A DNA stretch of 64,000 nt, from the NCBI GenBank assembly GCA_032768795.1, contig CP136493.1, forward strand, positions 1,860,001 to 1,924,000, given 5' to 3'. Source of the stretch: Tremella fuciformis. Its lineage: Eukaryota > Basidiomycota > Tremellomycetes > Tremellales > Tremellaceae. Numbering within the stretch: position 1 is the first letter of the stretch; every line of letters begins with the position of its first letter. The position numbers and the translations under genes are program-made. Under the pieces are notes generated by a model that saw only the letters and a list, made by a program, of their open reading frames with translations, was not told the DNA's origin and searched no databases. Below, one piece after another: positions 23,995 to 34,276 of this stretch.

Positions 23995-25324
23995 CTACCA
24001 CTTTACGCCATCCTGCGCGAGCGATTCTGATCGCAGCATGGATCCTTCTTTGTCAAGATAAGGAACCTCGCCGATGGAAGACGCTCGCTCGCCGACTCTC
24101 TCCTCGGTGTAGTCAAACGTTGCACTAACAATCAGCTTGTCCATGCATTCTCGCCACTCATGACCCACCTGTGCCAGGTCGACCGATTGTCCCAGAGGGC
24201 AATTGAACCCTTCTCCCACCTGAACCTCACCTGCATGTCGATCTGGTGAATGGCGATGTTGTTGAGGTAGTTGAGGATCATGTCCGACTCGTCTTTGGAC
24301 ACATCGTCGATCCGCTTCGTAAAGCCGCGATTCACATACAGCGCCTTCCATCCGGTGATGGGGTCTTACATCAGCCAGAATCATCCCGTCATGCGCTCGA
24401 CTCACTCGTTCGGATGATAGGGTGGTGCGCCTCCAGTGTGTCGTCCTTGTTCAACGGGTGGCCCCGCTCGAGGTCGGTCTTGATCTTGATCCCGAGCCGG
24501 CGCGCCTCCTCGTGGAAGAAATGCGCTAAATCCGTCAGCAAAGGCGCAAGCCGGCATGCGTGGACTCACCATTGTGCTCGGCGGTCAAGCCCTCAAGGTA
24601 CTCCCTGAACGACGGGGACATGCGCTCAACCACGTCGGCGGTGTTAATCCACAGGGTGTCACCCCCAGAAGGAGGCAAGGTGTTGATCTTCAACATCGAG
24701 TAGTCGGACGGTACGCGCTCAAACGAGATATCGGTGTGCCAGGCCACCGAGGCCCAGCGCGAGACGTCCTCGTATCGGCGGTTGATGCCACCGCCTTTGC
24801 GCTGTCTCGAAGCTGAGATTTCCATAGTCTTGTTCGCTCGGCCCGTCATGAGCTCGGGCGTGACCTCGGACACGGGGTGGACTGGGCTCAGCATCGTCTA
24901 TAGCAGCGGTCCATGCCAGCTCACTGCATAGCTTGGACTCCTTGGGTCGGCCGGTGGCATCTGCCATCCTCGTAGCGAGTTCGAGCATCTCTTCGCCCGA
25001 TATATCTTGCCCGCGGAAGAAGCACACACCCCGGCGCGACACCATGACCGCGAGGTCACGTAGCAGTGCTTCCGAGTCTGGCGCATCAAGCAGAGCCTTG
25101 AGCTGCAGGTCTTTGGTGAACTCTCGTCCGATAGACGGGGTCACTTCAAAGTGCTATCGATCAGCCCCGCTAATACAGGTATGACTTACAGAGTACTTGT
25201 CAAAGCTCCCATTGTACTTCAATGGCGTGGTGCGCTTCGTGCGTGGCGGTGACTGGCCCCGGAGCTTGAGGTGACCGATGTCATTGGTCAAAGTCTGAGT
25301 CTGAGTCTGTGTTGCGATGGGCAT
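23995..25324 (-). CDS. TauD/TfdA-family 2-oxoglutarate dioxygenase
   Basis: Fe(II)/2-oxoglutarate-dependent dioxygenase. Family members hydroxylate the carbon next to a sulfonate (or ether), releasing sulfite and an aldehyde. The spliced protein begins MPIATQTQTQTLTNDIGHLK. It has VTPSIGREF, VSRRGVCFFRGQDI, the facial triad's HxD in WASVAWHTDISFERVP (about H170/D172), TLPPSGGDTLWIN, NPITGWKALYVNRGFT, and the distal His in ALWDNRSTWHSATFDY. A small exon junction (TGC A|TC CAC) restores LCIHPVSEV, matching the family's HIHPV. It is divergent from the sulfite exporter with a 362-bp shared promoter. Substrate unknown; a sulfonate is favoured by context. Confidence 0.9.
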
Positions 25325-25686
25325 GGTGGCTGTGGCTGATCGAGCTGTTGTGGAGGCCTCCCACGTCCCATGGGGTTTAAGTAGACACTGCGTGCTATCG
25401 CGTCATTCGGCAAGGCGTGCGGCTTCATGGTGGATCGTGTAGAAGCCGAGTGAAGAAGCCGAAGAGACATAGTCGCCGAGGCATCGTATTTCGATGATCC
25501 AGTTTCCGAATGCTCAGTCGTCTTCCGAATATCTATGGACAAGGTTGACGACGACGTTGACAAACAGGACCACTTCGGTCCGAGGGGCGGAGAGCATCCC
25601 ACTATGTGACACTTGGCCGGGCGTGAAGTCGTTCCCCACTCCATCTCAAATCATACACCTCGACAAAGTCCAGCTTGAGCATCGAC
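25325..25686. promoter_or_regulatory. Divergent dioxygenase/sulfite exporter promoter
   Basis: Shared by the two genes whose products would release and export sulfite. It contains three direct GCCGA words (25445-25449, 25458-25462, 25475-25479), including AGAAGCCGAAGA, which also occurs before the aldo-keto reductase. There are also two TTCCGAAT copies (25504-25511, 25523-25530) and the perfect inverted site TCGGTCCGA (25575-25583). CCG half-sites are what Zn2Cys6 proteins recognise. Confidence 0.5.
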
Positions 25687-27162
25687 ATGTCCGCCGTTGA
25701 CCTGAAACCAGATATCGGTGTGGTGGAAGTGAGCTCGGACAGGTCGTCCGGGCCCAAAGGGGCCGCCAGCGATGAGGGCAAGGCAGGCTTCTTCCAGAGG
25801 ACCAGTGCGAGTCTGGACCATGCGTGCCGCAATCTCTCGCCGGCATTCTTCTCACTGAACATGGGCACGGGCATCACCTCGATCCTTCTGCACAATCTGC
25901 CCTACAATACCAAGTGGCTGCAAATCATCGGCATCACCATTTTCGTCCTTAACATTGCCATCTTCGCTGCACTCGTACTGGGCAATGTCGTCCGGTATGC
26001 GCGCTATCGTCTCTTCACTGCGGTGGGCAAGCACCTGGTCTCTGGCATGTTCTGGGGGTGCCTCCCAATGGGCTTTGCCACCATCGTCGTCAGTACCGGA
26101 GACGAGGTATGGGATGCAGCTGACGACAGAACATGATTGCTTTTGTCTGTGTCCCAGCATGGGGCGAACGCTGGGCCAAGGTCGCCTTGGGTCTCTGGTG
26201 GATCGACGTAGCACTGAGCATCCTTGTCAACTTTGGCATGATCTACATGATGTGAGCGAGGCGCTCCCATAGACCGTGCTGACGACCACAGTTTCACAAG
26301 ACACTCCCATACTCCCGACACCATGGCCGCCACCTGGCTTCTCCCAATCGTGTCCAGCGTCGTCGCAGCCGCGTCCGGCGGCGTTGTCGCCTCGGCCCTC
26401 GCTCCGTTCGACGCGGATCTCGCGAGGTCCACCGTCATCGTCTCGTACATTGTATGGGGCACTGGTGTGCCCTTGGCATGTTTCGTGATGACCTTGTGGA
26501 TCTACCGGACGGCCATCGGCGGGATCCCCGCCCCCGCAGCTCTGCCCAGTGTGTTTTTGCCACTTGGACCGTGCGGGCAGGGGTCTTTCGGCATCATCAC
26601 ACTGGGAAAAGTCATCCGAGAGCTCGCTTACGACTATGGAGTTTCTCTGGCGCCGAACGGCAATGTTGAATCGTCTCTCCGCATTGCTGACGCAGCGTAC
26701 ACGGGAGGCATCGTGACGGGTCTGGTTCTCTGGGGTCTTGGGTGAGTTGCAAGATCACCACCTGTGTAACGCGGTTGATGTCCAGCTTCGTCTGGTATAC
26801 GCTGGCGTTTGCCATGTTGGCCGAGCACACCTGGAAGAACCGCGATTTCTTCTGGCTCAAGAAGTTCTCGGTAGGACTGTGGGCTCTGACGTTCCCCATC
26901 GGGTGAGCGCTACTCTACTTGTTCGTTTCAGTCTCAGCTGAAGTCAAGGGTGTTTGCCACGGCCACCACCGCACTGGCGACAGAGCTGAGCTCGCCCGCG
27001 TTGCGCGTCATTGGCACCTTTTTGTCTCTCCAGGTCACGTTGCATTGGGTCTATGTCACGGTGATGACGGTGTGGAAGGCGGTAGACGGGTCTATCTGGG
27101 TGGCGCCGGAGGTAGCCCAGTTCAATGGCAATGTGCCGAAGAGAGGCGAGCCGCCTTGCTAG
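25687..27162 (+). CDS. SSU1: SSU1-type sulfite efflux pump (TDT family)
   Basis: Plasma-membrane exporter of the tellurite-resistance/dicarboxylate transporter family; the yeast member Ssu1 exports sulfite. The start is the ATG at 25687 (MSAVDLKPDIG). Hallmarks: NLSPAFFSLNMGTGITSILL in span 1, LVSGMFWGCLPMGFATI, WWIDVALSILVNFGMIY, TRHSHTPDTMAATWLLPIVS, FLPLGPCGQGSFGIITLG, and KKFSVGLWALTFPIGVF near the end. These conserved positions match Ssu1 more closely than the malate permease branch. About ten membrane spans. Its divergent pairing with a sulfonate-type dioxygenase gives a plain role: ridding the cell of sulfite made by that enzyme. Confidence 0.92.
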
Positions 27163-27304
27163 AGTCATGCATGCTTCAATGACCTGAGGCCGAGAAGCCG
27201 AAGAAGCCGCTACTCATAGGCTGATTATGTCGTCTTTACTCCGGCCCAACTGGACTTAGCGCGTCTCGTTCACTCTCAACCGACAATCATTCTCGTCCTG
27301 CAAA
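27163..27304 (+). promoter_or_regulatory. Aldo-keto reductase promoter with GCCGA repeat
   Basis: The 142-bp gap contains GCCGAGAAGCCGAAGAAGCC (27189-27208), a tandem of the same GCCGA/GAAGCCGA word found before the dioxygenase/sulfite exporter pair. Confidence 0.45.
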
Positions 27305-28419
27305 ATGGTACGCACAGTCAAGCTGAGTAATGGCAGATCCATCCCTGCCTTGGGGTACGGCGCGATGGTGGGGCATACTGGCCGGGCGGCTGAGCTCTGC
27401 GCCGAAGCTCTCAAAGCGGGAATCATGCACCTCGACACGGCGCAGGTGGGCAGCGTGCACTCTCTCAGCTCCAGCTGGCTGACTTGAGATCTACAACACG
27501 GAAGTGGAGACGGCAGAGGCGATCAAGCTTGCGGGCTTCAGGCGAGAAGACGTATTCGTGACTTCGAAGCGTGAGTCCTCTCCGGCCAGGTAGAGGCTCG
27601 CTGATGGAAGTCTTCTACCGCTACTCCAAGGCGGGCTCGCCGAAATCCGAGACAATCGAGCTCGAGACGAGCCCCGAAGCCGTCCGGGCCAGTGTCCAAT
27701 CCACACTGGACAAGCTCGGATTCCAGCCCGACCTGCTGCTCGTGCACAACCCGTACGTCCCGGCCAAAGGGAAAATCCTGGAATTCTGGAAGATCCTCGA
27801 GGACCTCGTTGAAGATGGTACACTGTCCAGCACCGCACTGGGCGTGAGCAACTTCCGCCCGCAAGACCTGGAGGAGGTTCTCAGAGGGTGCAAGATCCGA
27901 CCGGTGGTCAACCGTGAGTTGGCGCGAGCGTCCCGGCCCCGGCGCTGATGCAAGAACTCGAGTACCACCCCTATGTCCTTGCGCACCTCGGGCCCCTGCT
28001 TGAGTTGCAAGAGAAGGAGAATATCGTGACGCAGTCGTACGGCACCCTGTCCCCGCTGCTGCGACACCCGACTGGAGGCCCCCTGAAGCCCGTGCTTACG
28101 CGCATCGCCCAGCGTCTGTCGAAAGACACTGGCAAGGAGGTCGACGAGGCGGGCGTGCTTTTGTTGTGGACGATGGGACATGGTGTGGTGGCGCTCACTT
28201 CGACCACGAGGCCGGAGAACTTGCGCAAGATGGCCGAGACGGAGAGTCTGCCAGATCTCACAAAGGACGAGATGGACGAGATTGACGCCGTGGGCAGGAC
28301 CATCCACTTCAGAGCTTACGTGAGTGCTTGATCGCTGGATCGCTGGCTAGGGCCGCTAATAGCAGGACGAGCATATGACCAAGGATTTCGACGCGCCGGA
28401 CCTCCCTCAGGACAAGTAG
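27305..28419 (+). CDS. Aldo-keto reductase
   Basis: NAD(P)H-dependent reductase of aldehydes or ketones with the AKR barrel. The tetrad is visible: D44 and Y49 in HLDTAQIYNTE, K74 in FVTSK, and H120 in LLLVHNPY. Splicing at AAG C|GTGAGT to TC TTC gives TSKLFYRYSKAG. Later: STALGVSNFRPQDLEEV, QLEYHPYV, VTQSYGTLSPL and VVALTSTTRPENL. The C terminus is DEHMTKDFDAPDLPQDK after a last intron. In this neighbourhood it could reduce the aldehyde left when the dioxygenase cleaves a sulfonate; bacterial sulfoquinovose monooxygenase pathways also use an AKR for that step. That link is inference. Confidence 0.92.
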
Positions 28420-28579
28420 CCAATGTCAAGAGGCATCATGGCACAGCGTGCAATCCCAATACTCAAGCGATAGCAAAGATTAGCACTGCATAGGCACCCA
28501 CCCCACGTTAACCCGATAGTACAAGAGCACACAAATGTACAGCTATACTTAGTCACGTTGGCCAACTTGGCTACGGCAA

Positions 28580-30756
28580 TCAAGACGGCACTGGCGTGCC
28601 CTCTAACAGGCTCTTCCTGCGACTGTCAGCGGGGCCAGCAGTTTCTTACACGATACTCACCAGAAGCTATCTAGAGTGAACAACAAATCCTGATCCGTCT
28701 CGCCTAGGCCCAGCGCCGCCGGAAGCGTGTACTGCTGCGGTGGTTCCACGGCGTCGAAACTCAACGTTGGATCGGTGGGAGGCCACAAAGTCCGCGTTTG
28801 GTCATCCAAGATACTCTGGCCAAATGCCTCAAAATCGATGGGCTCGAGGATCGTCGTCGGAGCCTGACGTACTGTCTGTCGCGCAGCGATGAGATGGGAG
28901 AGGAATACCGATTGAGACGCCGGGAGATGCTCTGCGGTCGTCGCGGCTCTGGCCAGCATATCGGCCGCTTTCCTACACGCGATGAAGATGGCATTGCGAT
29001 CCGCCTCCAGGTGGGAGAATTGCGGCTGCGTGGCTTTGAGCAGCGAGACTGCCGCATAGGTGAGCGCGGTGAAGATGAGGTCTGGGCAGCCCCGAGTGAG
29101 CCCGGGAGCTTCGAAAGACGCTTCGAACGTGTTGATCACGCGCATCGCGGCTATGATATACTACTCATAAGCCCACGTTCTCCTTGCGACGCTCACCTGT
29201 GCAAATGTCGAGGGCAGATCCAAGCCTGCCCGGCTAAGCCCGAAGCTATGCATGACCAGTGTCGCATAGTGATGGTATAACTCGATGACACCAGCGATGG
29301 GCAGCTTCGACCCATCTGCGGCGGCGCCAACGCGCGCAGACCACTTGTCGCGCCACTGGCAGAACTGCTTGTTGAACACATGCACGAGGGTGTGCAGGGC
29401 GCTGTTGCCCAGACTCGTCTCCAGGCGAAAGGCGTCCATTGCGCGCGCGAGGATCTGTGTCCATTCCTGGCTATCAGCACTGAATGGTCCGGAGTCAAAG
29501 ACTCGCTGAAGCCGCTGCGACCCATAGGTCATCTGCGGTGGGCGTGCCTTCCAAGATCAACTCGACGTACGACCCCACGCTGCTCTCGCCCCGCATGCTG
29601 CTTGGCTTGCCCAACTGGGCGGAGAGCGTCCTGTCTATGACATACGACATGAGCCAAGTGCGCACGATCGACCGCAGAAGCCACGGAGGCAGCCCTTCTT
29701 TGGCCTGTTTGACTGTTGCGATACGATGCAGGTTGATGTCCATGGCGGTACGAACGGCAATGCCCGCGCGGATCCATGTCAGATCCTGCTCAAAGTTCTT
29801 TGGGCGTATCAGGCTGGGGTCAGCATGATCCACAGGCCGACGGGCGACCCACTTCCAGTTGGCGTACAGCAGGTGCCCTTGGACCACTTCGATATTCTTC
29901 TCTTTCGGGATGCGCTCCATCTCGAAGCGCGCGAAATCCTTGAGCCGCTCCCAGAGCACTATGTTGGATGCGCGCGCCGCAACGCAGCAGACTAAACTCA
30001 GTAAAGGCAAGCTTATCTGTCATTGACCCACTGGCATTGAATAGGTAGTTTGAGCGTCTCGCAACTGCCAGTGGTGAGGAGTGTGGTTGGTCCAGTACAG
30101 GCAGCTGCGGGTGGAGATACCGATAATACATGTCAAACAGCTGTTCCGCCCTGCCATCAGCGGAGCATAGGGATGGTGTCCGAGACCCACTCGTGCACAT
30201 TGATAAAAGTCATGATCTTCGGCGCCTCATCTTTGAGCTCACGCTCGGACGGGGCGTAGTAGTCAGTCTTATCGCGGGCGTCCGCCAGGGGGCTGAACGG
30301 ATCATGGTCGGTGGTCGCGCTGGCCTCGGCGAGCAGAGCCAGGGGGTTGTGCGCATCGCCCGGCAGGGGCAGCGAGGTGAGCTTCTGCGGGATGGACTTC
30401 GGTGGTGAGACGGATTTGGGCTTGTCGCCCCAGAAGGACGAGACGGTGAACCCAGCGCCGGCCGACAGGCCCTCTGTGCGCTGCCAGTGCTGCCATTGGG
30501 GATCTGCAGTCTGCGATACCGCCTGTGTTTGACCCGGAGTATGTGTCTGTGTTGTGGTTTGTGCTGGTGCGGGCTTCGGCTGCTCGTCGGTCCGCGCGCG
30601 CTTCTTCCGCGTCTTGCCCCGCAGGGAGGGGAGGTACATGCACTCGGCGCTGGCGTCGACGCAGCGGGAACATGGCTGCTGGCCGTCGCAGCGGAGCTTC
30701 TGCCGGTTGCAAGACGAGCATGCGCGCGCTGCGCGCTTCCCCGGCTCGGGCGTCAT
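28580..30756 (-). CDS. Zn2Cys6 transcription factor, cluster regulator 2
   Basis: Second fungal-specific regulator. The start at 30756 gives MTPEPGKRAARACSSCNRQK with a textbook cluster C13-x2-C16-x6-C23-x5-C29-x2-C32-x6-C39. A basic linker (GKTRKKRAR) and a Gln/Thr-rich stretch follow, then the fungal-TF homology domain (QLFDMYYRYLHPQLPVLDQP, RTAMDINLHRIAT, LLRSIVRTWLMSYVIDRTLS). Splicing past DSFW at 28657 adds KSLLEGTPVPS and places the stop at 28580-28582. It is divergent from an MFS sugar transporter with only 242 bp between them, the usual arrangement for a pathway regulator and its transporter target. Confidence 0.9.
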
Positions 30757-30998
30757 GCGAGCAGAGCCCCGCGGGGCCAGGAAGCCGACGATAGCGAGTG
30801 AAAGAGGTGAGAGGAGGTTACGGCTACTCTCAAGTCGCCTATAACTATGGGTGGATGGGTAAGACAGATCGGCTTGTTGCCGAAGACGCCGAGATATTTG
30901 CAATTGCGAATGAGCTCATTGGGTCCCCGCGCATCTATATAGGTTGTCACCTCGCCGGAGGCCCATGGGGGTCAGAACATCCCATCCCGCCCGCCAAC
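30757..30998. promoter_or_regulatory. Divergent regulator 2 / transporter promoter with CGG-N7-CCG
   Basis: It contains a perfect inverted repeat TCGGC-TTGTT-GCCGA (30869-30883), that is CGG-N7-CCG, a standard Zn2Cys6 dimer site. GACGCCGAGA follows at once (30886-30895). A TATATA element at about 30936-30941 lies 60 bp before the transporter ATG. Confidence 0.55.
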
Positions 30999-32909
30999 AT
31001 GTCCACCGAGATCGAAGACAAGGCGTCGGCAGAGCACGTCGAGGCGGTCGCCGCGAAATGGGACGACGTCAAGGCGCGGGCCGAGCGGGACGAGGCCTAC
31101 CAGAAGGGCATGTCCCTCGGCCAGGCTCTGAAGACATACCGAAAGGTGCGTGTGTGTGTGTCTGTTGAAACGTGATCCGTGCAGAGATGTGTGGTGATTC
31201 GTGCAGTGGCTGACCGCCAGAGCATTGGGTGGTCCGTCGCCGCGTCCTTCTGCATCGTCATGGAGAGCTACGATACCCTCCTCCTGGGCAGCCTCTTCGG
31301 CCTGCCTGCCTTCAAGCAGCACGTGAGCTCGGTGGCGAGACGAGCGCCCGCTCTTCTGACAGCAGTTTGGCACCTACTACCCATCTATAAAAGGATATCA
31401 GATCCCAGCCGGCTGGCAGGCCGCCACGCAGCAAGGCGCCAACATCGGATCCGTATTCGGTATCATGATGGGCGCCTTCATGGTAGACCGGCTCGGCTAC
31501 AAGAAGACGGTCTTGGCCAACCTGGTTCTCATTTGCCCTTTCATCGGACTCATCACGTTCGCCCCGAACATCGGCGCGCTCCTCGCGGGAGAGATACTGT
31601 GCGGCCTACCATGGGGCGTCTTGTGAGTTTTACAGACTTGAGAAGAATGCCTCTGACTCCAGCTCGACCCTCGCCGAGGCCTACGCCAGCGAGGTGTGCC
31701 CCATCGCCCTTCGAGGGTACCTCACCACGACGGTCAACCTCGCATGGGTCATCGGGCATCTCATCGGCGCTGGCATTCTTCGCAAAGCCGCCTCGATGAC
31801 AGGGACGTGGTCCTACCGCATGCCTTTTGCCGTGTGAGCCACACCGATCAGCCTATTCAGTCCATGTGTAGCTGAACCGCAGGCAATGGGCGTGGCCCGT
31901 CCCGCTCTTCCTGATCCTCCTCTTTGCGCCCGAGTCGCCGTGGTGGCTGGTCCGCAAGGGCAAGTTTGAGCAGGCTGAAAAGTCCATACGCCGCTTGGCG
32001 CCCGAGCACGAGCACTCGCAGACCCAAGACGCGGTCGCCGCCATGGTGCGCACCAACGAGCTGGAAAAAGACCTGCAGGGCAGCTCTTGGGCCGACTGCT
32101 TTAGAGGGAGCGACCTCCGCCGCACCGAGATTTCGGTCGTGGTGTGGACGTGTCAGATAATGTGCGGTCTGCAGTTCGGTAAGTCGTGCTTGAAGACGGC
32201 GGGTCAGGCATCGTTGACAAGCGTCAGCCAACTACTCGACGTACTTTTTCGAGCAGGCCGGGCTGGAGACGCTCTACGCGTTCGACATGACGATCGGACT
32301 GTACTCGGCCGCACTGGTCGGCACGGTCTCGTCGTGGTTCCTCCTGACGTGAGTCAAGATGATCAGTGAAACACTGAACTGCGCTGATTCGGCAGCCACT
32401 TTGGCCGGCGCCAGATCTTCGTCACCGGCCTCGCATGCCTCGCCGTCGGCCAGCTGCTCATCGGCGCGCTGTCCATCGTCGCCGACCACGGGCACAACGG
32501 CGCCCGCTGGGCCCAGGCAGCCATGATGATCGTCTGGCTCTTCACTTACGACGGCACCGTCGGCCCCGTCGCCTACGCCATCGTGGGCGAGGTGTCGTCC
32601 ACCCGACTGCGCAACAAGACCGTCGGCCTGTCGCGCATATCGTACAACGTCTTCTCGGTGACATTTGGCGTGCTCACGCCGTACATGCTCAATCCGACCG
32701 AGTGGAACTGGCAGGGCAAGGTCGGTTTCTTCTGGGGCCCGATCTGTGCGCTGTGCTTCCTGTGGGCGTGGTTCCGGCTGCCAGAGACCAAGGCGAGGTC
32801 GTACTATGAGCTGGACATCCTCTTTGAGCGCCGCACGCCCGCGCGCAAGTTCAAGCACACCCAGGTCGAGCAGAACGCGGACGACCACCAGCGCCAGGCC
32901 GTGGTGTAG
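30999..32909 (+). CDS. MFS sugar transporter, alpha-glucoside permease type (paralogue)
   Basis: Twelve-span symporter, a close relative of the transporter at 19328-21684. Start MSTEIEDKASAEHVEAVAAK. It has MESYDTLLLGSLFGLPAFKQ, IPAGWQAATQQGANIG, FAPESPWWLVRKGK, DLRRTEISVVVWTCQIMCG, AYAIVGEVSSTRLRNKTVGL, NPTEWNWQGKVGFFWGP and the C-terminal RLPETKARSYYELDILFERR. Introns fall in many of the same places as in the first copy (for example after span 6 and inside the loop after DLRRTEI), which points to an old duplication. Its promoter is shared with the second Zn2Cys6 regulator. Confidence 0.93.
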
Positions 32910-33188
32910 TTGTATGGAATTTCGCAGACGTTGCCGATTCGATCAGTCTGGGGTGGATCAAGGAATGCTGTATCACCCATCTCTGGCCATCTGCGCCCAA
33001 TTGAAAGCCTAGCAGGGCTCCTGAGAGACGCATTGATGCATGCATATACCATCTTCTGACAGCGCATAGAAGCCTCGATGTAGTTCGCGGCTACAACTTT
33101 AGGCGCGCGCTTCCATGACGGTAAAAGCTTTGGCGAGCTTAGAACTCGTCTGACATCTGCATGCGCATCATGAGCCTGGGCAACATCA

Positions 33189-34146
33189 ATGGGGCGTCCC
33201 AAGCACCTCCGCAAGAAGCCAATCACCAGCTCGGATAGTCTCAAGTCTGCGTCCAGCAAGGCGACCCAGTCCGTCATCGCAAAGTACCACACGCTCCGCA
33301 AACGACAGGCACAGTTGGAGAGGCAGCTAAAAGGTCTCGCCTCACCCAGCGAGGAGCACGCCAAGGTCTCTCAACAGCTGGAGGGAACCAAGAAGGAGCT
33401 GGAGGAGACTGGCGGCTTGCAGGCGTACCAACGTGCCAGCTTGCAGGGGCAATCGAGCGACCGAGGCGGCGACAGCTCGGCCGTGCTCATACCTTGGCTC
33501 CTCGAGCGCAAAGCCAACCTCACATCTGGCGGTCATGTGCGGTGAGTGTGCCACCTGCGAGCATCAAGCTTGGCACAGTGCTGATAGTGCAGACTTCTCG
33601 AGCTGGGAGCTCTCACTCCCGATAATTTCGCGTCGTGCTCCAGATGGGTGACCCACGTCCCAATCGATCTACACTCGCAACATCCCCGAATACTGGAACA
33701 AGACTTCTTTCAGCGTCCGCTGCCTTCCGCGCCGGACGAGGCGTTCAACGTCACCAGCTGCAGCCTGGTCCTCAACTTTGTAGATCGGCCCGAAGACAGA
33801 GGTATGTCCAGGTGGGGGAACAAGGCTGACGGACGCAGGGAGGATGCTGCAGCTTTGCCACGCTCAGCTCGTGCCGGACGAGAGGTCGCTTCTGTTCCTC
33901 GTGCTGCCTCTGCCTTGCGTGCAGAACTCGCGCTATCTCTCGGCCGACTCTCTGCGCGCCTTGATGAGAGTTGTCGGTTTTGAGCTGGTGGCCGAGCGGC
34001 ACAAGGAGAACGGCAAGGTCGGATACTGGTTGTGGGCATGGCGCCAGCCCGACCTGTCTCAGCGCGACAGGTTTAGGAGGAAGGCGGTAGAGAATGACGG
34101 TGCGAAGCGCAACAACTTTGCCATACTGCTGCCGGGCGACACATAG
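33189..34146 (+). CDS. BMT2: 25S rRNA adenine-N1 methyltransferase Bmt2
   Basis: Nucleolar SAM-dependent enzyme that methylates an adenine of large-subunit rRNA. It begins MGRPKHLRKKPITS, the conserved basic N terminus. It contains LLELGALTPDNFA (SAM motif), VPIDLHSQHPRILEQDFFQR, VTSCSLVLNFVDRPEDRGRM and LLFLVLPLPCVQNSRYLS, all highly characteristic of Bmt2. It ends KRNNFAILLPGDT. Three exons or so with short introns; the size is normal. Confidence 0.94.
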
Positions 34147-34276
34147 TTACTTGCATATCAGCAGACCAGATGCACCTGTATGTAACGATGTCCGACGTCG
34201 ACCTCCACCCCAGACCACCACCACCTACGAGTACACCTCTTGAGTCTTTTACAACAACACTCCTGCTTAAGATGTC

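Noticed and set aside
25687..27162. Malate/C4-dicarboxylate permease (Mae1) instead of a sulfite pump.
   Set aside because: Conserved positions and the divergent dioxygenase neighbour favour the Ssu1 branch, although the two branches belong to one family.
19328..32909. Secondary-metabolite biosynthetic cluster.
   Set aside because: No polyketide synthase, peptide synthetase, terpene cyclase or other backbone enzyme is present; transporters plus a dioxygenase, a reductase and a sulfite exporter fit catabolism better.
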